Source: Actinomycetota bacterium
GTDB taxonomy: Bacteria > Actinomycetota > Acidimicrobiia > Acidimicrobiales > CADCSY01
Length of the DNA: 64,000 nucleotides
Direction: 5' to 3'
Assembly: GCA_004366205.1 (NCBI GenBank)
Contig: ML178737.1
Location: 1-64,000, forward strand
This document shows, piece after piece, positions 56,706 to 64,000 of this stretch (position 1 is its first letter; the number at the start of each line of letters is the position of its first letter). Below the pieces are notes generated by a model. It was not told the origin of the DNA, searched no databases, and saw nothing but the letters and a program-made list of their open reading frames with translations. A program made the translations under genes and the position numbers.

Positions 56706-57557
56706 TCAGGCGCCGTCGGGAGGCGGCTCGGCGCCGATGGCGCGGCGCCACAGGCTCGCCCGATCACCTTTGAAGTACGGCGGCAGCGTCCAGTGCGTGG
56801 ACTCGAGGGCGTCCGCCCGGGCCCGCAGCTCGCCGGCGATGCGCTCCGGGAGCGAGGTGGTGATGAGGAACCGCCCCGCATCCAGGCCCGCCAGCAGCTG
56901 CTCGGCAGCGTCCTCCGGCGTAATCATGCCCGGCAGGCGGGCGAGCGCCTCGGGGGGCGGTGACGGCGGGGCGGTACGCCCGAGGATCCGCGCCGTCGAG
57001 CGGATGAGACCGGTGGACACGAACCCCGGGCAGAACACCGACGCGCCCACACCAGCCCGGCGGTGGGCCAGCGCGACGGACTCCGCGTAGCCGACCACGC
57101 CCCACTTGGCGAGGGTGTAGGCGCCGCCGCCACCGAACAGCCCGTGCGCCGAGGACGTGGCGATCACGTAGCCGGTCCCCCGCTCGAGCAGGTGCGGGAG
57201 GAAGGCGTCGATGGTGCGCACCACGCCGTAGAGGTTGATGTCGGCCAGCCACTGCCAGCCCCGCATGGTGTCGTCGGGGGTGGCGTTCACACCGGCGTTG
57301 GCCATGACCACGTCTGCCCGGCCGAGCCGCTCCAGCGTGACCCGTGCGAGGCGAGCGACGGCATCGTCGTCGGCGACGTCGGTGTGCAGGGCCTCGGCCC
57401 GCACCCCCACGGCCTGGAGCTCGGCAACGGTCTCGTCGAGACCTTCGTCGTCGACGTCGGCGACCATGACGTCGGCGCCGCGGCGCGCGCACGCCAGGGC
57501 CGTCGCCCGGCCGATGCCGCTGGCGCCGCCCGTGACGACGACAACCCTTCCCTCCAC
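56706..57557 (-). CDS. Short-chain dehydrogenase/reductase
   Basis: The 283-residue SDR has TGGASGIG (9-16), NAG, the serine in ATSSAHG and YTLAK as catalytic Tyr and Lys, and the C-terminal extension common in actinobacterial SDRs (LPGMITPEDAAEQLL). It starts 2 bp after the stop of the double-ADC gene, so the two are one transcription unit. It may oxidise or reduce the ketone handled by that protein. The GTG at 57557 is the first start of the conserved frame; a CTG two codons earlier is unlikely. Confidence 0.85.
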   Translation of the reverse strand: MEGRVVVVTGGASGIGRATALACARRGADVMVADVDDEGLDETVAELQAVGVRAEALHTDVADDDAVARLARVTLERLGRADVVMANAGVNATPDDTMRGWQWLADINLYGVVRTIDAFLPHLLERGTGYVIATSSAHGLFGGGGAYTLAKWGVVGYAESVALAHRRAGVGASVFCPGFVSTGLIRSTARILGRTAPPSPPPEALARLPGMITPEDAAEQLLAGLDAGRFLITTSLPERIAGELRARADALESTHWTLPPYFKGDRASLWRRAIGAEPPPDGA

Positions 57558-57559
57558 GG

Positions 57560-59245
57560 TCAGCTGCCGCCGTCGAGGTCCAGGCGGAAGCTCGGGCGGG
57601 CCGGCTTCTGGGTGATGCGAGCAATCGAGGCGCTGCCGTCGAATCGCTCCCGGTACAGCGACCACACGTCATCGAGATCGGTGAGCACCTCTCCGGGCCC
57701 GCGCCGGACAACCACGTTGCCCCGCCCGGCGGCAGTGACGGGTCCCGCGAGCTCGAACCACGGGTCGGGCCGGCCGACGTTGGCAGGACCGGGCCCGTCG
57801 GGCAGCACCAAGCTCACCGCGTCAGGCGTGACGTCCGCCCATCTCCCGACGACCAACCAGGTCTGCGCGACGAGGCGTCCCGACAGCCCACCCGCGTTGA
57901 ACGAGTCCGCTTGGACGCCGATCACGACGAGGTCCTCGACTCGCTCCTCCCCCGGCTCGCCACCGCCGTCGACGGTCAGATCGAGGAAGCGCCGCAACAC
58001 TCGGTCGCCCGTAACGCGCAGCAAGCCGCCCTCGTCGGTGATCGCCACCTCGCCGTGGCGGGAAGGGTACCCGAGCACCTCTCGGCCGTACATCACGTCG
58101 CCGCCGTCGCTCACCACGTGCGACAGGGCGTACCAGGCGTCGCGGCCCTCGATCCTGCAGGCGGCGAGCAGCCACACCTCATCGAAGGCGCAGGACGACA
58201 CGTCGCCGCCGGGCGACCGGACGGCGAGGATGCGCGCAGCCATGCTCTGCGCCGGGAGGACGCCCGGCGGCAGGACGGCCCTAGCGACGTCCGGCGGCGG
58301 CGCGAGCGTCACCGACGCGGCGGTGGCGGGGATCTCGAGCGCCTCACGGGCCCGGTAGCGCGCCACCTCGTCACGCGTGAGTCGAACCGCAGTGGTGCGC
58401 TCGGGCCAGCCCGGCGGCGTCCACACCGATCCGGCGGTGACGGGTCGGTCGTACCCCCACAGAGCCCACGGCTCGATCTCCGCCGGGGAGTACGTGCGCA
58501 GTACCTCGCGCTCGGTGGTGCGCTCGGTCGGCCGGCCCGACCCGAAGGAGTACTCGAAGCCCTCGTTGGCGAACCACGCCCCACCCAGCACCTCCACGAC
58601 CGGCAACTCGGCAACTGGGTCGAGGGGGCTGGCCTGAGGCAGGGTCACCCGGAGGTCGCGAAGGTCGCGTGGCTCACCGGCGTCGGGCTCCTCGGGCGGT
58701 GGGATGACGGCGCCGGATGTGATCCGCACCAGCTCGCCGCCACCGCGAACCAGCCCCTTGCGCCAGTCGGGCTCGAGCCGGAAGCGCAAGCCGTACCCGC
58801 CATCGCGAACCTCGCGGAGCCAGTTCGCGGGTGCGGTCGGCTCGCCGGCCACCTCTCCCTCGAGCCGGAGGAGCTCGCGGTTTCGGCGGCGCAGCACCGC
58901 GGTGACCCGCCCGTCTTCTGCACCGAGCTCGACGCTAGCGTCCTTCTTCGACAGCGCCAGGAACTCGCGGCCGGTTGAGCGACCCCAGTCGCCGCTGAGG
59001 GGCATGGCGAGCAGGAAGTAACCGTCCTGCTGGTCGGAGGCGGCGGTCTCGAGCCGACAGCGGACCCAGACGGCGCACTCGTGGTACGGGGTCGGGAAGA
59101 AGACGCTTCTGGCCTCACCGAAGTCGATGACCAAGAAGTCGACGAAGACCTCCGGCCGCTCGCCGGGCACGAGCCCGGGTGGCAGCATGCGCTCGACCCG
59201 TTCGGGCTCGGTCAGGTAGCGGACCGTGGCGTACCGGAAAGGCAT
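57560..59245 (-). CDS. Double acetoacetate-decarboxylase-fold protein
   Basis: The 561-residue cytosolic protein contains two ADC domains. The N-terminal one (about 1-240) has RMLPPGLVPGERP, YHECAVWVRCRL with E56 and GREFLALSKKDASVEL with both lysines K100/K101, so it looks catalytically complete. The C-terminal one (about 305-540) has the same layout, but GREVLGYPSRHGEV shows Ser395-Arg396 where the lysines should be, so it should be inactive or structural. No signal peptide is present. With the SDR it diverges from the GMC oxidoreductase gene across a 126-bp control region holding the second operator copy. Confidence 0.82.
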   Translation of the reverse strand: MPFRYATVRYLTEPERVERMLPPGLVPGERPEVFVDFLVIDFGEARSVFFPTPYHECAVWVRCRLETAASDQQDGYFLLAMPLSGDWGRSTGREFLALSKKDASVELGAEDGRVTAVLRRRNRELLRLEGEVAGEPTAPANWLREVRDGGYGLRFRLEPDWRKGLVRGGGELVRITSGAVIPPPEEPDAGEPRDLRDLRVTLPQASPLDPVAELPVVEVLGGAWFANEGFEYSFGSGRPTERTTEREVLRTYSPAEIEPWALWGYDRPVTAGSVWTPPGWPERTTAVRLTRDEVARYRAREALEIPATAASVTLAPPPDVARAVLPPGVLPAQSMAARILAVRSPGGDVSSCAFDEVWLLAACRIEGRDAWYALSHVVSDGGDVMYGREVLGYPSRHGEVAITDEGGLLRVTGDRVLRRFLDLTVDGGGEPGEERVEDLVVIGVQADSFNAGGLSGRLVAQTWLVVGRWADVTPDAVSLVLPDGPGPANVGRPDPWFELAGPVTAAGRGNVVVRRGPGEVLTDLDDVWSLYRERFDGSASIARITQKPARPSFRLDLDGGS

Positions 59246-59304
59246 GGGTCGACTCCGTTCTCCACGAGTGGTGCGGATCCTGCGCGCACCCGCACGCGAG
59301 CGTA

Positions 59305-59320
59305 GTCACGGTGCCGTTAC
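59305..59320. promoter_or_regulatory. Candidate TetR operator, copy 2 of the GTMACG-N4-CGTKAC site
   Basis: GTCACG-GTGC-CGTTAC lies between the divergent double-ADC and GMC genes. It matches the operator at 50103-50118 (read on the other strand) at 14 of 16 bases, with all arm bases conserved or exchanged symmetrically. This links the two gene sets in one regulon. Confidence 0.6.
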
Positions 59321-59357
59321 TGCGGAAACCCTCGATCCGCCTGCCGGTATCGCTCTC

Positions 59358-59363
59358 TAGGAT
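59358..59363 (+). promoter_or_regulatory. Putative -10 element (leaderless) of the GMC gene
   Basis: TAGGAT fits TANNNT and ends eight bases before the GTG at 59372. An AGGA inside it could also act as a distant ribosome binding site, so the leaderless reading is not certain. Confidence 0.4.
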
Positions 59364-59371
59364 GGGGCGCC

Positions 59372-61471
59372 GTGCCGGCACGGTCGGTCGATCATCGTCT
59401 GCTGGGCGCGCTCATCGACCGCATCATCCCGGCCGACGACCACCCACCCGCCAGCGGCGCCGGCGTCGTCGAGCACCTGCTCGCCCACGCCGACGGCGAC
59501 CACGCCCACCTTTGGGACCGGTGGCTCGGGCCCGGCCTGGCGGCGCTCGACGCAGAGGCGCGAGCCCGGCACGGCGCCGGTTTCGTCGCCCTCGACGCCG
59601 CCCGCCAGGACGCGCTGTTGGAGGCTATGGAGGCCGCCGCGGTGCAGACGCCCTGGCCGGTACCCCCCGACAGCGTCCTGGCCGCCGCCGTCCGCGTGGC
59701 GAGCGAGGCGTACTACGGCCCGCGCGACGCCCCGTCGTGGTCGATGGTCGGGTACCGGCCGGGACCCAAGCGCGACCCGGGCGCCCAGGTCGAGCACCGG
59801 CGCGTGCCGACGCTCGCGCTGGGCGCCGCCGCCGGCGCCTACGACGTCGTGGTCGTCGGGTCGGGGCCGGGGGGCGCCACCGCGGCGATGGTGCTCGCCG
59901 AGGCGGGAGCCATGGTCCTGGTCGCCGAGCGGGGCCCGTTCCTCACAGCTCCCGAGGTCGGCAACGACCACCTGCGCAACCACCGCCTGCCCGTCTACGG
60001 CCTGAACACCCCGCCCGACGCCGCTTCGGGCGGGCCCCGGGTGCTCGTGCGTCCCGACGGGCGCGAGCGCGTGCTGACCCGGCCGTGGGACCCCGGCTGG
60101 AGCGCGCAGCCCCAGACCGCCGGGGGCGGCAGTCGGGTGTACCAGGGCATGGCCTGGCGGCTGCTCCCTGAGGACTTCCGGCTCGCGACCCGTCACGGCG
60201 TGCCCGAGGGCAGCTCGCTCGCCGACTGGCCGCTCACCTACGACGACCTCGAGCCGTACTACACGCGCGCCGAGTGGGACCTGGGCGTGGCCGGCGACAG
60301 CACCGCCCACCGCAACCAGGGGCACCGGTCGAAGGGCTATCCGCTCCCGCCGCCCCCCTGGAACCCGGAGGCCGAGATCCTCCAGCGAGGTGCCGAGCGG
60401 CTCGGGTGGACCACGGGACCGGTGCCGTTGCTGATCAACACCGAGCCGCGCGACGGCCGGGCCCGCTGCGTGCAGTGCGGCGAGTGCGTGGGGATGGCGT
60501 GCCCGACCGACGCCAAGAACGGCGCGCACAACGTCTCGCTCCCCCGCGCCGTCGCCACGGGCCGGTGCCACCTGGCGACCGGGGCGAGGGCCACCCGCAT
60601 CACGACGGACGAGCGCGGCCGGGTGACGGGCGTGGAGCTCATCGACGGCGCCACCGGCGCCCGGCGGGAGATCCGGGCCGGACGGGTCGTGGTGAGCTGC
60701 GGCGCCATCGAGTCGGCCCGGCTGCTCCTGGCCAGTCGCAGCGACGCCCACCCCTCCGGCATCGGGAACGCCACCGACCAGGTCGGCCGCCACCTCCAGG
60801 GCCACCTCTACGTCGGCGCCTTCGGCACGTTCGACGAGCCGGTCATCGACTCGGCCGGGCCGGGTGTGCGCATCGCCACCTGCGACCACATCCACCGGCT
60901 TCCCGGCGGGGTGATCGGCGGCGGCGTCCTCGCCAACGAGGTCACCAAGATGCCCGTCCTGCACTGGTACTGGGCGCTACCGCCGGACCGGCGCCGCTGG
61001 GGTGCCGAAGGGAAGCGGGCCATGCGCCAGCTCTACACCCGCACCTCGCACGTGATGGGACCCATCCAGGAGGTGCCCCACCCCGAGGTGCGGGTCACGC
61101 TCGCCGAGGACGTGCGCGACCGCGACGGGGTGCCCGTGGCCCGCCTGTCCGGCCGGCTGCACCCCGCCAACATGGCCCAGGCCGCCGTCCTCCAGGACCG
61201 GGCCGTGGAGTGGATGGAGGCGGCCGGCGCCCGCGAGGTGTGGCGCAGCGGGTACTCCGACGCCCTGACCGCCGGGCAGCACGCCGCCGGCACGTGCCGG
61301 ATGGGCACCGACCCCGCGGGCTCGGTCACCGATCCCTTCGGCCGCGTGCACGGCCACGACGAGCTGTACGTCATCGACGGCTCGCTCCACGTCACCAACG
61401 GCGGCGTCAACCCCGTGCTGACCATCTACGCGCTGGCCTACCGGTGCGCCGAGCACCTGGCGGCGTCATGA
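59372..61471 (+). CDS. GMC oxidoreductase fused to a gluconate-dehydrogenase subunit-3-like domain
   Basis: The 699-residue protein starts with a helical domain like gluconate 2-dehydrogenase subunit 3 (about 5-140; ALIDRIIPADDHPPASGAG). An FAD-binding GMC enzyme follows, with GSGPGG at 163-168, the His-bearing QHAAGTCRMG and the C-terminal NGGVNPVLTIYALA. A four-cysteine motif CVQCGECVGMAC (C366, C369, C372, C377) resembles the iron-sulphur site of bacterial FAD-glucose dehydrogenases. In those enzymes the subunit-3 homologue is a separate, Tat-exported protein; here it is fused and no signal is seen. It should oxidise a sugar, polyol or sterol-like alcohol. Its stop overlaps the next start by 4 bp. 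Confidence 0.85.
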   Translation: MPARSVDHRLLGALIDRIIPADDHPPASGAGVVEHLLAHADGDHAHLWDRWLGPGLAALDAEARARHGAGFVALDAARQDALLEAMEAAAVQTPWPVPPDSVLAAAVRVASEAYYGPRDAPSWSMVGYRPGPKRDPGAQVEHRRVPTLALGAAAGAYDVVVVGSGPGGATAAMVLAEAGAMVLVAERGPFLTAPEVGNDHLRNHRLPVYGLNTPPDAASGGPRVLVRPDGRERVLTRPWDPGWSAQPQTAGGGSRVYQGMAWRLLPEDFRLATRHGVPEGSSLADWPLTYDDLEPYYTRAEWDLGVAGDSTAHRNQGHRSKGYPLPPPPWNPEAEILQRGAERLGWTTGPVPLLINTEPRDGRARCVQCGECVGMACPTDAKNGAHNVSLPRAVATGRCHLATGARATRITTDERGRVTGVELIDGATGARREIRAGRVVVSCGAIESARLLLASRSDAHPSGIGNATDQVGRHLQGHLYVGAFGTFDEPVIDSAGPGVRIATCDHIHRLPGGVIGGGVLANEVTKMPVLHWYWALPPDRRRWGAEGKRAMRQLYTRTSHVMGPIQEVPHPEVRVTLAEDVRDRDGVPVARLSGRLHPANMAQAAVLQDRAVEWMEAAGAREVWRSGYSDALTAGQHAAGTCRMGTDPAGSVTDPFGRVHGHDELYVIDGSLHVTNGGVNPVLTIYALAYRCAEHLAAS

Positions 61472-62247
61472 GGCAGTCCTTCGCCTGGTGGTCGTTCAGC
61501 GTCGGGCTGGAGCCCGCCGGTGGTCCGCTCCTGCTCGAACGTGCGGCGGCCATCGGCTTCGAGGGGGTCGAGATGCTCCCCGAGGAGCTGTGGCCGGCCG
61601 CCCGCGCCGCCGGCCTCGAGCTGGTGACGCTCACCGGCCACGAGATCGAGGTGGGGTTCAACGATCCCGCCAACCACCGGGCCGTCGGTGACGAGGTCCG
61701 CCGGTCGATCGAGCAGGCCGCAGCCGCCGGCATCCCGTTCGTCATCGTGTTCGCCGGCAACCGCGGCGCCTACGGCGACGAAGATGCCAAAGCGCACTGC
61801 GCCGACGGCCTCGCCCCGCTGGCCGAGGCGGCGGCCGGTGCCGGTGTCACCCTCCTGCTCGAGCTGCTGAACAGCAAGGTCGACCACCCCGGCTACCAGT
61901 GCGACCACAGCGCCTTCGGCTTCGACGTGGTGCGGCGGGTGTCCGCCCCCGGGTTGCGGGTGCTGTTCGACTGCTACCACATGCAGCTCATGGAGGGTGA
62001 CCTGTCGCGCACCCTGACGGCGAACCTGGAGCTCGTGGGGCACGTCCACACCGGCGGCGTGCCCGGCCGGCGGGACCTCGACGACCGCCAGGAGGTCAAC
62101 TGGCGCGGCATCGCCGGGCTGCTCCGGCACCTCGGCTACGAGGGCTGGGTCGGCCACGAGCTGATCCCCCGGGGCTCGGCCGAGGACGCTCTGGCCCAGG
62201 CCTACGAGCTGTTCGCACCGCCGCCAGGAGCCCACCCCAGAGCGTGA
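61468..62247 (+). CDS. TIM-barrel isomerase, hydroxypyruvate isomerase-like
   Basis: The 259-residue protein starts MRQSFAWWSF and has the metal-site residues of the sugar phosphate isomerase/epimerase superfamily: LLLELLNSKVDHPGYQC, LFDCYHMQLMEGD, GHVHTGGVPGRRD and GHELIPRG. The start and these motifs are close to hydroxypyruvate isomerase (Hyi). It would convert a hydroxy-keto acid or epimerise a ketose. It overlaps the GMC gene by 4 bp and is therefore translated with it, which points to a sugar-derived substrate for the GMC enzyme. Confidence 0.85.
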   Translation: MRQSFAWWSFSVGLEPAGGPLLLERAAAIGFEGVEMLPEELWPAARAAGLELVTLTGHEIEVGFNDPANHRAVGDEVRRSIEQAAAAGIPFVIVFAGNRGAYGDEDAKAHCADGLAPLAEAAAGAGVTLLLELLNSKVDHPGYQCDHSAFGFDVVRRVSAPGLRVLFDCYHMQLMEGDLSRTLTANLELVGHVHTGGVPGRRDLDDRQEVNWRGIAGLLRHLGYEGWVGHELIPRGSAEDALAQAYELFAPPPGAHPRA

Positions 62248-62298
62248 CGGCCTCCCACGCTCCAGCGGCGGTCTATGACACGGCCTCGGACACCGCCG

Positions 62299-63138
62299 TC
62301 ACGATACTCCGCCCGCGAAGCGGTGCACGGCTGCGCCCTCGACCCTCACGTTGGAGGCAAAGATCGACCCCGCCAGCTCCTCGCGGGCGCCGCCGGTAGC
62401 GGCCGTGGTCACGAACAACGTGGTAGCGGGACCGAAGGCGCAGGAGGTGACCTGGGTGACGGGCAGGTCGACGCGACGGTCGACGTCGCCCTTGGGCGTG
62501 AGGCGCACGACGGCCCCGCCACCCCACAGCGCCAGCCACACGCACCCGTCGGCGTCGACGCAGAGCCCGTCGGGCTTCCCGGTCTGGGAGGAGTGGAAGG
62601 AGCGCCGGTTGCCGATCGTCCCTGCGTCGGCGTCGAAGTCGAAGACGTCCACCGACCCGGCGTCGGAGTCGGCGTAATACATGAGCCGGCCGTCGGGGCT
62701 CCAGGCGATGCCGTTGCTCAACGACACCCCGTCGAGCACCTCGGTGACCGTCAGGTCGGCGTCGACCCGGTAGAGCGAGCAGGCGCCGAGGGCGCCCGCC
62801 TCGTCCATCGTCCCGGTCCAGTATCGGCCCCGCTCGTCGCAGGCGCCGTCGTTGAACCGGTACGTCGCCCCCGGCATCGGGACGAGCGTGCTCGACCGCA
62901 CGGTGCCATCGGCTGCGACAAGGGCGACGCGGTCACGCAGCCCAGCGATCCAGCCGTCGCCCGCGGGCACGGCGCAGCCGACGCGGCCGGCCACCGTGAG
63001 GGCCGTGTCGTGGCCTGTGGCGGGGTCGAGGCGGTGGATCTCGCCGGCCTCGATGTCGACCCAGTGCAGGAGGTGGCCGTCCCAGAACGGCCCCTCGCCG
63101 ACCAGGGCGCGGGCGCGGTGCACGACCTCGACGCTCAC
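62299..63138 (-). CDS. SMP-30/gluconolactonase family lactonase
   Basis: The 279-residue six-bladed propeller has the SMP-30 metal and active-site motifs: LVGEGPFWDG (Glu), RFNDGACDERGRYWTG (Asn/Asp), SNGIAWSPDGRLMYYADS and KPDGLCVDADGCVWLALW. It should hydrolyse a sugar lactone to the acid. The GTG start overlaps the stop of the upstream enolase-superfamily gene by 4 bp. It converges on the isomerase gene with a 51-bp gap. With its neighbour it forms a lactone to acid to keto-deoxy acid module. Confidence 0.9.
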   Translation of the reverse strand: MSVEVVHRARALVGEGPFWDGHLLHWVDIEAGEIHRLDPATGHDTALTVAGRVGCAVPAGDGWIAGLRDRVALVAADGTVRSSTLVPMPGATYRFNDGACDERGRYWTGTMDEAGALGACSLYRVDADLTVTEVLDGVSLSNGIAWSPDGRLMYYADSDAGSVDVFDFDADAGTIGNRRSFHSSQTGKPDGLCVDADGCVWLALWGGGAVVRLTPKGDVDRRVDLPVTQVTSCAFGPATTLFVTTAATGGAREELAGSIFASNVRVEGAAVHRFAGGVS

Positions 63139-64000
63139 CCGGTTCCCTGCCGGCGCTCCCAGCCCGGGGTGAACAGGCGGATCGTCCCGCCGGTGGCGGG
63201 CCGGGCGGCGCAGGCGTCGTGGTCGAGCCGGAGCCCAAGGCCGGGTCGCTCGGGCACGGCGAAGCAACCGTCGTCGCCGACGGTGGGGGCGTGGTCGACG
63301 AGCTCCTGCACCCACGGGTCAGCGAAGTCGTTGAAGTGCTCGATCACCTTCACGTTGGGCGTGGCGACGGCGAGGTGCAAAGCCGCCATCGTCCCGACGG
63401 GCCCGCACACGTTGTGCGGGGCGAGTTGCACGTAGTGAACGTCGGCCCACCCGGCGAGGGTGCGCATGGGGGTGAGACCGCCGAAGTGGGTGAGGTCGCA
63501 CTGCAACACGTCGACGACACCAAGCTCGAGCAGCTCGCGGACATCGTGGAGGAGGTGGTGGCGCTCGCCGGTTGCGATGGGCAGGTGGGTGCCGAGGCGC
63601 ACCTGACGCAGCGCGGCGGCGTTCTCCGGCGGCACGGGCTCCTCGATCCAGCCGGGTTCCACGTGCTCGATGGCGCGGGCCACCCTGACGGACTCGGCAC
63701 CGGTGAAGCGGCCGTGCATCTCCACGTAGATCTCGACGTCATCGCCGACGGTCTCCCGCACGGACTCGAGGAGGGCGACAGCCCGGCGGCGCTCGTCGGG
63801 CGCCAGCTCGGCGCTGGCGGCCCCGAAGGGGTCAACCTTCACTGCCCGGTAGCCACGCTCGATGACGGCGGACGCCGCGTCCCGGTAAGCCGACGGGTCG
63901 CGCTCGACCTGGTACCACCCGTTGGCGTAGGCGGGCACCCGGTCGCGGAAGCGGCCACCCAGGAGCTTCCAGACGGGGACACCGAGCGCCTGGCCCACCA
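63135..64000 (-). CDS. Mandelate racemase/muconate lactonizing enzyme family dehydratase (partial)
   Basis: The 5' end of this gene lies beyond the right edge; about 288 residues of the C-terminal barrel are present. Visible enolase-superfamily features are the lysine motif AVKVDPFG, the metal ligands in YVEMHGRF and WIEEPVPPEN, then GERHHLLHDV, DLTHFGGLT and the histidine region APHNVCGPVG. The pattern is closest to galactonate/sugar-acid dehydratases. It would dehydrate the acid produced by the SMP-30 lactonase encoded next. The MGQALGVPVWKLLGG at the edge is internal sequence, not the start. Confidence 0.85.
   Translation of the reverse strand, partial: VGQALGVPVWKLLGGRFRDRVPAYANGWYQVERDPSAYRDAASAVIERGYRAVKVDPFGAASAELAPDERRRAVALLESVRETVGDDVEIYVEMHGRFTGAESVRVARAIEHVEPGWIEEPVPPENAAALRQVRLGTHLPIATGERHHLLHDVRELLELGVVDVLQCDLTHFGGLTPMRTLAGWADVHYVQLAPHNVCGPVGTMAALHLAVATPNVKVIEHFNDFADPWVQELVDHAPTVGDDGCFAVPERPGLGLRLDHDACAARPATGGTIRLFTPGWERRQGTG

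Noticed and set aside
1-64000. CRISPR arrays, tRNA or rRNA genes, integrases and transposases
   Set aside because: I looked for regularly spaced repeats, tRNA-like cloverleaf ends and transposase motifs and found none. The repeats present are few and palindromic, not spacer arrays.

Overview
This is a GC-rich actinobacterial chromosome segment, roughly 70% GC or more by eye, with GTG and TTG starts and many 4-bp gene overlaps. F420/LLM oxidoreductases, a DUF222-HNH endonuclease, an SCO6745-family protein, a Coq4-like protein, many alpha/beta hydrolases and SDRs, and promoters that look leaderless suggest a free-living, catabolically versatile member of the Acidimicrobiia or a close relative. 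That placement is inference; no rRNA is present to settle it. I saw no tRNA, rRNA, CRISPR array, prophage, transposase or origin.

Left part, 0-13.8 kb. An AbiEi/DUF559-like protein comes first. It is followed by an OsmC - flavoprotein - flavoprotein - SARP-type ATPase regulator block, a globin, an AzlCD amino-acid exporter, a PIG-L deacetylase and a MaoC hydratase. A complete molybdate operon on the minus strand (XRE sensor - modA - modB - modC) closes this part.

Middle-left, 14-27.7 kb. A TetR gene and a five-gene overlapping operon diverge from a palindromic operator. The operon encodes an epoxide hydrolase, a LimB-like LLM monooxygenase, a zinc alcohol dehydrogenase, an SCO6745 protein and an SDR with a mycofactocin-type insertion. 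It reads like a monoterpene/alkene oxidation pathway: alkene to epoxide to diol to ketone. Then come a PAS-PAS-GGDEF cyclase, a dienelactone hydrolase, a two-subunit molybdenum hydroxylase (a likely customer of the molybdate transporter), a DUF5655 protein and a DrrAB-like ABC exporter.

Centre, 27.7-49.4 kb. Two exported ceramidase-like proteins diverge from a Tat-exported CehA/McbA-type PHP hydrolase. They are followed by a DUF222-HNH protein, a Baeyer-Villiger-type monooxygenase, a CmcJ/NvfI oxidoreductase and a VapBC pair. A TetR with two more epoxide hydrolases comes next, then an aromatic-oxidation operon (extradiol dioxygenase, HsaA-like monooxygenase, LLM enzyme, Coq4-like). A phytanoyl-CoA dioxygenase, an SDR and a GH51 arabinofuranosidase complete this part.

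Right part, 49.4-64 kb, is the most unusual. A TetR gene diverges from an operon encoding an exported PQQ-type beta-propeller, three tandem exported proteins with an acetoacetate-decarboxylase (ADC) fold, and a saccharopine-dehydrogenase-like enzyme. About 4 kb further on, a cytosolic double-ADC protein plus an SDR diverge from a GMC oxidoreductase fused to a gluconate-dehydrogenase subunit-3-like domain. The two control regions share a near-identical 16-bp palindrome (GTMACG-N4-CGTKAC), so I propose one TetR regulon. A sugar-acid module (TIM-barrel isomerase, SMP-30 lactonase, enolase-superfamily dehydratase) runs off the right edge.

Several intergenic palindromic repeat families are present: five copies of a GTTCTGG-N36-CCAGAAC element, two copies of a 47-bp CTTTCCGG...CCGGAAAG element, and one 93-bp element built of three symmetric palindromes.
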